Source: Pseudomonadota bacterium
GTDB lineage: Bacteria > Pseudomonadota > Alphaproteobacteria > Rhizobiales > Afifellaceae
DNA length: 7,677 bases
Reading direction: 5' to 3'
NCBI GenBank assembly: GCA_023417735.1
Contig: JAEZEK010000011.1
Coordinates: 1 to 7,677, forward strand
Part shown: positions 1-5,662 of the stretch, piece by piece
How positions within the stretch are numbered: position 1 is the stretch's first letter
How the letters are laid out: each line of letters starts with the position of its first letter
The notes under the pieces: model-generated
What the model saw: the letters and a program-made list of their open reading frames with translations, nothing else
Told to the model about the DNA's origin: nothing
The model's database searches: none
Made by a program: the position numbers and the translations under genes

Positions 1-294
1 CGGCCGCACCGTGCTCATGTCGATGACGAGCTTGCCGGAAAGGTCGCCCGCGAGGATGCCGTCGTCGGCTCGATAGACCCGGTCGATCGCCTCCGCATCG
101 GTGAGGATGGTGACGATCGCGTCGACCTGCGACGCGAGTCCGGCCGGGCTCGCCGCGACCGCGGCGCCCTTGTCGGCGAGCGGCTTCGCCTTGTCCGGCG
201 AACGGTTCCAGACCACGATGTCGTGGCCGACTTCCTGCAGCCGCTCCGCGATTGCCGCGCCCATCCGCCCGAGCCCTGCTATACCGATCTTCAT
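1..294 (-). CDS. NAD(P)-dependent beta-hydroxyacid dehydrogenase (3-hydroxyisobutyrate dehydrogenase family), N-terminal part, cut by window edge
   Basis: Only the first 98 residues are present; the gene runs off the left edge. They form the Rossmann NAD(P)-binding half of a beta-hydroxyacid dehydrogenase. The protein opens MKIGIAGLGRMG, with the GxGxxG dinucleotide loop at residues 7-12. A WNRSPDK segment follows the second beta strand; the Asn-Arg-Ser there is the usual sign of NADP preference in this family. The fragment ends with DMSTVRP at 92-98, matching the family's substrate-side D-x-S-T motif. Family members oxidise 3-hydroxyisobutyrate, tartronate semialdehyde or related 3-hydroxyacids in the cytoplasm. 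The catalytic lysine lies beyond the window, so the exact substrate cannot be assigned. The ATG is supported by a strong Shine-Dalgarno sequence. The gene is divergent from the hydrolase operon and may share its control region. Confidence 0.87.
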   Translation of the reverse strand, partial: MKIGIAGLGRMGAAIAERLQEVGHDIVVWNRSPDKAKPLADKGAAVAASPAGLASQVDAIVTILTDAEAIDRVYRADDGILAGDLSGKLVIDMSTVRP

Positions 295-300
295 CCGTGC

Positions 301-308
301 TTCCTCCC
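301..308 (-). promoter_or_regulatory. Shine-Dalgarno sequence of the left-edge dehydrogenase
   Basis: On the minus strand this reads GGGAGGAA, 6 bases before the ATG whose first base is at 294. It fixes the start of the dehydrogenase gene. Confidence 0.75.
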
Positions 309-359
309 GGATTCGCCTGCGTCGGGGGATCAGTAGCACCGTCGTATCGCTCCGCGAAA

Positions 360-374
360 CGGCCGAGACGGCCG
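360..374. promoter_or_regulatory. Perfect inverted repeat, possible operator
   Basis: CGGCCG, a 3-base AGA spacer, and CGGCCG form a perfect 6+6 dyad in the divergent promoter region. It could be an operator for a dimeric regulator serving both genes, or a small hairpin. Because the arms are pure G/C in a G/C-rich genome, chance is a real alternative. Confidence 0.3.
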
Positions 375-484
375 GCACAGCCCGCGCCAGAGGCATCAGG
401 AAAGCTGATCGACGGCAACACGGATTATGGTTTGCGGGCGATGCGGGCCGAACCTAGTCTCGCGCCGCCGCGAAGAAGACCGGC

Positions 485-492
485 GGGGAGGA
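485..492 (+). promoter_or_regulatory. Shine-Dalgarno sequence of the CocE-type hydrolase
   Basis: GGGGAGGA lies 3 bases before the ATG at 496 (4 bases counted from the GGAGG core). It favours that start over the in-frame upstream codon at 427 and the later in-frame ATGs at 535 and 559, which lack comparable sequences. Confidence 0.65.
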
Positions 493-495
493 TCC

Positions 496-2319
496 ATGCA
501 CGGAACGGGCGAGCCGCCCCGGCGCGAGGGCGAGATGCGCTCCGAGGAGCGCGACGGCATGCGGATCGACTGGAACGTGCCGATTACGATGGACGACGGG
601 CTGGTGCTCAGGGCCGACGTGTTCCGCCCGCTCGGCGAGGGCCGCCACCCCGTGCTCCTCACCTACGGACCCTATGCGAAGGGGCTCGCCTTCCAGGACG
701 GCTATCCGAGTGCCTGGGAGCGGATGGTGCGCGAGCATCCGGACGTCGCCGCCGGGTCCAGCAACCTCTACCAGGCTTGGGAGGTGGTCGACCCGGAGAA
801 GTGGGTGCCGGAAGGCTATGCCTGCGTGCGCGTCGATTCCCGCGGCGCCGGCTGCTCGCCGGGTTATGTCGATCCGTTCTCGCCGCGCGAGCGGAAGGAC
901 TTCTACGATTGCATCGAATGGGCGGGCGTCCAGCCCTGGTCGAGCGGCAAGGTCGGCCTGAACGGCATCTCCTATTTCGGCACGAACCAGTGGCAGGTCG
1001 CCTCTTTGCAGCCGCCGCACCTCGCCGCGATGTGCGTCTGGGAGGGCGCGGCCGACTGGTACCGCGACATGACCCATCACGGCGGCATCCTCTCGACCTT
1101 CTGGGCCAACTGGTACGACATGCAGGTGAAGACCGTGCAGTACGGCGCCGGCGAGCGCGGCAGGCGGAGCCGCGCCCACGGCGAGCTCGTCTGCGGCCCC
1201 GAGATCCTGTCGGAGGAGGCGCTCGCCGCGAACCGCTGCGATTTCGGCGGCGAGATCCGCGCCCATCCGCTCGACGACGACTACCACAGGGCGCGTTCGC
1301 CCGACTGGTCGAAGATCACGGTGCCGATCCTCTCGGCCGCGAACTGGGGCGGGCAGGGCCTCCATCCGCGCGGCAATTTCGAGGCCTTCACGCGCGCCGC
1401 GTCGAAGGACAAGTGGCTCGAGGTGCACGGCATCGAGCACTGGACGCACTTCTACACCGATTACGGCCGCACCCTGCAGCTCCGCTTCTTCGACCATTTC
1501 CTGAAGGGCGAGGCGAACGGCTGGGACGCGCAGCCGCGCGTGCTGCTCCAGGTCCGGCACCCCGGCGAGCGCTTCGTCGAGCGGGTGGAGGCGGCCTGGC
1601 CTCTGCCGGACACGCAGTGGACGAAGCTCTTCCTCGATCCCCGGGACGGCGCGCTGCGCGACAAGGTGCCGAATGCCCCGGCGACGTTGACCTTCGACGC
1701 GCTCGGCGACGGCCTCACCTTCCTGACGCCGCCGCTCGTCGCGGAGACGGAGATCACCGGGCCGGTGGCGGCGAAGCTCTTCGTCTCCTCGTCCACCGAG
1801 GACGCCGACCTCTTCCTGGTGCTTCGGATCTTCGCGCCCGACCTGAAGGAGGTGACGTTCCAGGGCGCGATCGACCCGCACACCCCGATCGCACAGGGCT
1901 GGCTGCGCGCCTCGCACCACAAGCTCGATCCGGGGCTGACGCTGCCCTGGCGGCCGTACCACGCGCACGACGAAGAGCAGAAGCTGACGCCGGGCGCGCC
2001 GGTCGAGCTCGACGTGGAGATCTGGCCGACCTCGATCGTCGTGCCGGCCGGCCACCGGATCGGCCTCTCCGTGCGCGGCCGCGACTATGTCTATCCGGGC
2101 GGCAGCGGCGGCAGGCTGTCCAATTTCAAGAATGAGCTGACCGGCTGCGGGCCGTTCCTGCACGACGATCCTGCCGACCGCCCGGAAGCGGTCTTCGGCG
2201 GCCGGACGACGCTCCACTTCTCGGCCGCGGAACAGCCCTATCTGCTGCTGCCGCTGATCCCGGCCCGCCAGGGCGACGGGCTAGAAACGAGGAACGGTAC
2301 GGGGAAGGCCGATGGCTGA
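496..2319 (+). CDS. CocE/NonD-family alpha/beta hydrolase (X-Pro dipeptidyl-peptidase/S15-like)
   Basis: A 607-residue cytoplasmic hydrolase of the CocE/NonD (peptidase S15-like) family, which cleaves esters or amides by a serine mechanism. The N-terminal conserved block IDWNVPITMDDGLVLRADV is at residues 24-42, VRVDSRGAGCSPG at 111-123, and the nucleophile elbow GISYFG at 157-162 with Ser159 as presumed nucleophile. The probable triad His is His315 in HGIEHW. Where many relatives carry the triad Asp (a W-S-D-Q-G-LH type motif), this protein has NWGGQGLHPRG at 283-293, so the acid residue is absent or elsewhere. From about residue 370 the protein has the beta-rich character of the C-terminal jelly-roll domain (PepX_C). 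There is no signal peptide. Its stop overlaps the next start by 8 bases, implying translational coupling. Length and domain order fit the family; the substrate is unknown. The start at 496 has a good ribosome-binding site. Confidence 0.92.
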   Translation: MHGTGEPPRREGEMRSEERDGMRIDWNVPITMDDGLVLRADVFRPLGEGRHPVLLTYGPYAKGLAFQDGYPSAWERMVREHPDVAAGSSNLYQAWEVVDPEKWVPEGYACVRVDSRGAGCSPGYVDPFSPRERKDFYDCIEWAGVQPWSSGKVGLNGISYFGTNQWQVASLQPPHLAAMCVWEGAADWYRDMTHHGGILSTFWANWYDMQVKTVQYGAGERGRRSRAHGELVCGPEILSEEALAANRCDFGGEIRAHPLDDDYHRARSPDWSKITVPILSAANWGGQGLHPRGNFEAFTRAASKDKWLEVHGIEHWTHFYTDYGRTLQLRFFDHFLKGEANGWDAQPRVLLQVRHPGERFVERVEAAWPLPDTQWTKLFLDPRDGALRDKVPNAPATLTFDALGDGLTFLTPPLVAETEITGPVAAKLFVSSSTEDADLFLVLRIFAPDLKEVTFQGAIDPHTPIAQGWLRASHHKLDPGLTLPWRPYHAHDEEQKLTPGAPVELDVEIWPTSIVVPAGHRIGLSVRGRDYVYPGGSGGRLSNFKNELTGCGPFLHDDPADRPEAVFGGRTTLHFSAAEQPYLLLPLIPARQGDGLETRNGTGKADG

Positions 2320-3382
2320 CATCTGGAACCATTACGGCCCGACGGCGGCTCGACCGCACGGCCGCCCGGGGCGGGAGACGCGGCCGAAGAGCACGACGAT
2401 CGACGTGCATTCCCACATCGCCGTCCCCGAGGCGGCCGAGCTCGTGAAGCCTCATCTCGACTGGTCCACCGTCCCGCTCGCCCATTTCGCGACGCCGGAC
2501 ACGAAGGCGCTGAACCAGAAGCAGGACGCCGACCGTACGTCGCGCTTCCTGGAATACGACGTGCGCCTCGCCGATCTCGACGCCATGGGCGTCGACGTGC
2601 AGGTGGTGAAGCCGCCGCCGCCGCAATGCTACTACACCGTGCCGCTCGACGTCGCGGTGAAGGCCTCGCAGATCGTCAATGACGGCGTGGCCGAGTACGT
2701 CGCCGGCCGGCCGGACCGTTTCCTCGGCTTCGGGACCGTGCCGCTCCAGGACGGGCAGGAAGCGGCGAAGGAGCTCGAGCGCATCGTGCGGCAGCACGGC
2801 TTCCGCGGCGTGCAGGTGCTCACCAACGTCGCCGGCAAGGAGCTGTCCGATCCCGAGTTCGCGCCGTTCTGGGCGAAGGCCGAGGCGCTCGGCGTGCTCG
2901 TCGTCATCCACCCGAACGGCTTCACCCATGCCGAGCGGCTGACGCGCTATTACTTCAACAACGTCGTCGGGAACCCGTTCGACACCACTGTCGCGCTGCA
3001 CTACCTCATTTTCGACGGCGTGCTCGAGCGGCACCCGGACCTGAAGATCCTCGCCGTCCACGGCGGCGGCTATCTTCCCGCCTATTCCGGCCGGATCGAC
3101 CATGCCTGGGGCGCGCGCTCCGACACGCGCGGCGAGCTGCCGAACCCGCCGACCAGCTATCTCCGCAAGGTCTATTTCGACACGGTCGTGTTCACGCCGC
3201 ACCAGCTGAAGAACCTCGTCGAATTGTTCGGCGCCGACCGCATCCTGATGGGCACCGACTACCCCTTCGACATGGCGGAGGCGGACCCGATCGGGCATAT
3301 CCGTTCCGTCGACGGCTTCGACGAAAGCACGGTTTCGGCGCTCGCCGGCGGCAATGCGCGGCGCGTTCTCGGCCTCGGCTGA
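2312..3382 (+). CDS. Amidohydrolase-family metal-dependent hydrolase/decarboxylase (Amidohydro_2, ACMSD-like)
   Basis: A 356-residue TIM-barrel enzyme of the amidohydrolase-2 group, which includes ACMSD, gamma-resorcylate decarboxylase and related decarboxylases or hydrolases. All expected metal-site residues are visible: DVHSH at 31-35 (His33, His35), His200 in VVIHPNG, His250 in AVHGGG, and Asp316 in MGTDYPF. The HGGGYLPAYSGRIDHAW and MGTDYPFDM blocks resemble ACMSD closely. The first roughly 28 residues before the barrel are an uncharacteristic hydrophilic leader, but no in-frame ATG lies nearer than Met92. The ATG at 2312 is preceded by GGGGAAGG at 2301-2308 and overlaps the end of the hydrolase gene by 8 bases. 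The cytoplasmic enzyme probably acts on the product of the hydrolase. Whether it decarboxylates or hydrolyses, and on which aromatic or enol acid, cannot be told from sequence. Confidence 0.92.
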   Translation: MADIWNHYGPTAARPHGRPGRETRPKSTTIDVHSHIAVPEAAELVKPHLDWSTVPLAHFATPDTKALNQKQDADRTSRFLEYDVRLADLDAMGVDVQVVKPPPPQCYYTVPLDVAVKASQIVNDGVAEYVAGRPDRFLGFGTVPLQDGQEAAKELERIVRQHGFRGVQVLTNVAGKELSDPEFAPFWAKAEALGVLVVIHPNGFTHAERLTRYYFNNVVGNPFDTTVALHYLIFDGVLERHPDLKILAVHGGGYLPAYSGRIDHAWGARSDTRGELPNPPTSYLRKVYFDTVVFTPHQLKNLVELFGADRILMGTDYPFDMAEADPIGHIRSVDGFDESTVSALAGGNARRVLGLG

Positions 3383-3449
3383 GTTCGCGCGGGGGAACGT
3401 TTGCTGCACCCTCGCGTAGGAGGGTCGAGGACAGCGGGAGTGCGCGGAG

Positions 3450-4763
3450 ATGGTGGCGGTTCCCTTCGAGACGGCGCTTGCGACCGCCGGTGTCGGCAGG
3501 TTCCAGCGCCGGCTCCTCGGCATATTCGGGCTCGTCTGGGCGGCCGACGCCATGCAGGTGCTGGCGATCGGCTTCACCGCGCCCTCGATCGCCGCCACCT
3601 TCGGGCTGACGGTGCCCCAGGCGCTGCAGACCGGGACGGCCTTCTTCCTCGGCATGCTGATCGGGGCGAGCCTCTTCGGCCGGCTCGCTGACCGCTTCGG
3701 CCGCCGGCGCGTGCTGATCGTGACGGTGCTGATCGACGCCGTGTTCGGCATCCTCTCCGCGTTTGCGCCCGACTTCGCGTGGCTCCTCGCGCTCCGCTTC
3801 CTGACCGGCCTCGGGGTCGGCGGGACGCTGCCGGTCGACTACGCCATGATGGCGGAGTTCCTCACGCCCGACCGTCGCGGCCGCTGGCTGGTCATCCTGG
3901 AGGGCTTCTGGGCGGTCGGCACCGTCGCGGTCGCGCTCATCGCCTGGGCGGCGCAGGCGTCCGGGGTCGAGGCGCCCTGGCGCACCATCTTCTTCTTCAC
4001 CGCGCTGCCGGCCCTCGTCGGCATCGTGCTGCGCTTCTGGGTGCCGGAATCGCCGCTCTATCTGCTGCGCACCGGGCAGGCCGGGAAGGCCCGCGCCGTG
4101 CTCGACCGCATCGCGCGCACCAACGGCCGGCCCGCGCCTTCGGCGGATCTCGCCGAGGCCGCCGGCGGCAAGGCCGGTCTGCGGGCCCTCTTCTCGCCGG
4201 GCCTGCTGCGCACCAGCCTCCTGATCCTCGCGACCTGGTTCCTCGTGTCGGTGTCCTATTACGGCATCTTCGTGTGGCTGCCGTCGCGCCTCGCCGGCGA
4301 GGGCTTCGGCTTCGTGCGCGGCCATCTCTTCCTGGTGGTCCTCGCGCTCGCGCAGATCCCTGGCTATGCGCTCGCCGCCTACGGCGTGGAGCGCTGGGGG
4401 CGGCGGCCGACGCTGATCGGGTTCCTGCTCCTCAGCGCCGCGGGCTGCTTCCTCTACAGCCTCACGACATCCGCACCCCTCGTCGCGACCTCCATGATGG
4501 TCATGAGCTTCGCGCTGCTCGGCACCTGGGGCTCGCTCTACGCCTTCACCCCGGAGCTGTACCCGACCACGCTCAGGGCGACCGGCATGGGCGCGGCCGG
4601 CACGATGGCGCGTCTCGGCGGCCTGCTCGCGCCGTCCGCGATGGCGCCGGTCATCGCCTCCGGCTTCGGCTTCGCGCTCGCCGTCTTCGCCGGGCTCCTC
4701 GTGATCGCGGCCGGCGCGGTCGCCGCGATCGGGGTGGAGACGCGCAACGTGCCGCTCAGGTGA
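3450..4763 (+). CDS. MFS transporter, metabolite:proton symporter resembling the NiaP/YceI group
   Basis: A 437-residue inner-membrane secondary transporter with the hydrophobic pattern of a 12-helix MFS protein. The loop 2-3 signature GRLADRFGRRR is at 77-87. RFLTGLGVGG is at 116-125 and EGFWAVG at 151-157. PESPLYL at 199-205 precedes the central cytoplasmic loop (about 206-250). SYYGIFVWLP is at 269-278 and PELYPTTLRATG at 368-379. From memory of the family, the spacing and wording of DAM, ESFWAVG, SYYGxFxWLP and YxxTPExYPT match the Bacillus YceI/NiaP niacin-transporter group and its 'metabolite:H+ symporter' relatives better than sugar porters. The substrate is inferred only by resemblance. 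A 67-base gap follows the amidohydrolase, with no obvious terminator, so it probably belongs to the same operon. GGGAG at 3436-3440 sits 9 bases before the ATG. Its 3' end overlaps the opposing SIR2-like gene by 8 bases. Confidence 0.92.
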   Translation: MVAVPFETALATAGVGRFQRRLLGIFGLVWAADAMQVLAIGFTAPSIAATFGLTVPQALQTGTAFFLGMLIGASLFGRLADRFGRRRVLIVTVLIDAVFGILSAFAPDFAWLLALRFLTGLGVGGTLPVDYAMMAEFLTPDRRGRWLVILEGFWAVGTVAVALIAWAAQASGVEAPWRTIFFFTALPALVGIVLRFWVPESPLYLLRTGQAGKARAVLDRIARTNGRPAPSADLAEAAGGKAGLRALFSPGLLRTSLLILATWFLVSVSYYGIFVWLPSRLAGEGFGFVRGHLFLVVLALAQIPGYALAAYGVERWGRRPTLIGFLLLSAAGCFLYSLTTSAPLVATSMMVMSFALLGTWGSLYAFTPELYPTTLRATGMGAAGTMARLGGLLAPSAMAPVIASGFGFALAVFAGLLVIAAGAVAAIGVETRNVPLR

Positions 4764-5616
4764 CGGGCACGGCCGCGCGCGGCTCGCGAGATCCCGAGCC
4801 CTCCTGCGCGCGCTCCTGGAGGTGCTGGAGGAACCCGCAGAGCGCCTCCTCGGGGTCGTCCGACTCGCCCGTGACGACGGTGATGCCCCAGCGCCCGAGG
4901 ACCGCCTGCTGGACCGGGTTGGCGCGCGGCATGAAGACGAAGCTCTTCGGGCGGTCGCGCTCGTAGCCGGACCGCGCCCAGGTCTCCCACAATCGGTGGA
5001 GGAGCAGCCGGATGTTCAGGTCCTGCATCGAATAGCCGATGAAGAGCACCGGATGCCCCATGGCGTCGGCGCGGAACTTCACGTCGAGCGGGGAATCGAA
5101 GGAGAGGCGCGAGAAATAGTCGGTCTCGGCGAGGACGAGGCTCGAATCGTCCTCGAAGTCGCCGTGGAACTTCACGATCTGCGTGACGTCCCAGGTCGCC
5201 TTGGCGACGTCGCGGGCGTTCGCCACCTTCACGTATGGCCTGCCCGCGAGCTCGTAAGCCGTCTCGAGGTTCCGGTCGTAATTCGTCGTGTAGATGATCG
5301 GGAAGTCGAGCTCCACCAGGAACTGGTGGAGGCGCGAGGCCCGGACGCGCTCCTCCGACACCTTCCATTCCCGGTCCATCCAGCTCCTGAGCGGGCCGAT
5401 GCTGCCCTGCCGCAGCCGGTAATACTCGGCGAGCGCCTGATGCGACCCGGCGGTGGCGATCGCCTCGGCCGGATCCATGCCGAGCTCGGCGGCGAGGTGC
5501 TCGATCAGCGTCTGCCAGGACGGCAGGCCGACGCTCATCGAGACGCCGGCGCCGGCGAACAGGATGGCGCGCCTTTCGCGCACGGCGTCAACGAGTTCGG
5601 CGAGATCGTCGGGCAT
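4756..5616 (-). CDS. SIR2-like domain protein (SIR2_2 type), probable NAD hydrolase
   Basis: A compact 286-residue protein made almost entirely of one SIR2-like Rossmann domain. Visible motifs are FAGAGVSMSVGLPSW (20-34, NAD-binding loop), YTTNYDRNLE (109-118, Asn112 and Asp114), KFHGD (149-153, His151), TDYFSR (165-170) and FIGYSMQDLNIR (192-203). Asn112 and His151 are the residues that serve NAD cleavage in SIR2-family NADases such as ThsA. The CxxC zinc-finger cysteines of true sirtuin deacetylases are missing; the only cysteine is Cys260. This argues for NAD hydrolysis or NAD binding rather than deacetylation. No sensor, SLOG, Argonaute or helicase domain is attached, and no membrane span is seen. 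It follows pncB by 46 bases on the same strand, so co-transcription is likely. The ATG lacks a Shine-Dalgarno sequence and lies 7 bases after a hairpin; no in-frame ATG, GTG or TTG lies in the gap upstream. Function (defence, NAD control or other) is unproven. Confidence 0.9.
   Translation of the reverse strand: MPDDLAELVDAVRERRAILFAGAGVSMSVGLPSWQTLIEHLAAELGMDPAEAIATAGSHQALAEYYRLRQGSIGPLRSWMDREWKVSEERVRASRLHQFLVELDFPIIYTTNYDRNLETAYELAGRPYVKVANARDVAKATWDVTQIVKFHGDFEDDSSLVLAETDYFSRLSFDSPLDVKFRADAMGHPVLFIGYSMQDLNIRLLLHRLWETWARSGYERDRPKSFVFMPRANPVQQAVLGRWGITVVTGESDDPEEALCGFLQHLQERAQEGSGSREPRAAVPVT
4781..4800 (+). terminator. Hairpin just after the transporter stop, possible weak terminator
   Basis: GGCTCG, an 8-base loop, and CGAGCC form a 6-bp stem that starts 18 bases after the transporter stop. 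A perfect 12-base G/C palindrome (4772-4783) lies just before it and partly overlaps. No T-tract follows, so intrinsic termination is doubtful. The whole element is inside the C-terminal coding region of the opposing SIR2-like gene. Confidence 0.25.
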
Positions 5617-5623
5617 TGCGGGG

Positions 5624-5655
5624 CGGGAACAGGAAGCGCGCCGGCTTCGTTCCCG
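5624..5655 (-). promoter_or_regulatory. Intercistronic hairpin between pncB and the SIR2-like gene
   Basis: On the minus strand CGGGAAC then GAAGC pairs with GCTTC then GTTCCCG around a 6-base CGGCGC loop, giving 12 bp with one 2-base bulge. It begins 7 bases after the pncB stop codon and ends 7 bases before the ATG of the SIR2-like gene. It therefore occupies most of the 46-base gap, including the place of a ribosome-binding site. No T-tract follows on either strand, so it does not look like a standard intrinsic terminator. It may instead limit translation, act as a processing or mRNA-stability site, or attenuate readthrough. Confidence 0.5.
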
Positions 5656-5662
5656 TCCGCTG

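Larger units (their letters stand above)
295..495. promoter_or_regulatory. Divergent intergenic control region between the dehydrogenase and the hydrolase operon
   Basis: This stretch of about 200 bases separates two outward-facing genes, so it must hold at least the promoter of the rightward operon. The best sigma-70-like match on the plus strand is weak: TTGCGG at 432-437, a 17-base spacer, then TAGTCT at 455-460. A perfect 15-base dyad lies at 360-374. Two copies of a short palindromic arm, GATCAG at 328-333 and CTGATC at 405-410, flank that dyad at similar distances. No regulator gene is adjacent within the window. I see no convincing coding sequence here. Confidence 0.45.

Noticed and set aside
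252..2135. Long plus-strand open frame overlapping the hydrolase in another frame
   Set aside because: Arg/Ala/Pro-rich low-complexity translation without domains, and it spans the intergenic region and the real gene out of frame.
454..2217. Long open frame on the minus strand opposite the CocE-type hydrolase
   Set aside because: Rich in Arg, Ala, Val and Glu with no recognisable domain. It is the mirror image of the G/C third-position bias of the real gene, which has clear family motifs on the other strand.
2126..4325. Long minus-strand open frames opposite the amidohydrolase and transporter
   Set aside because: Compositional shadows of well-supported genes, with no motifs and no ribosome-binding sites.
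4538..5368. Second minus-strand frame over the SIR2-like gene
   Set aside because: Out-of-frame Arg/Pro-rich translation. The SIR2-like motifs are all in the other frame.
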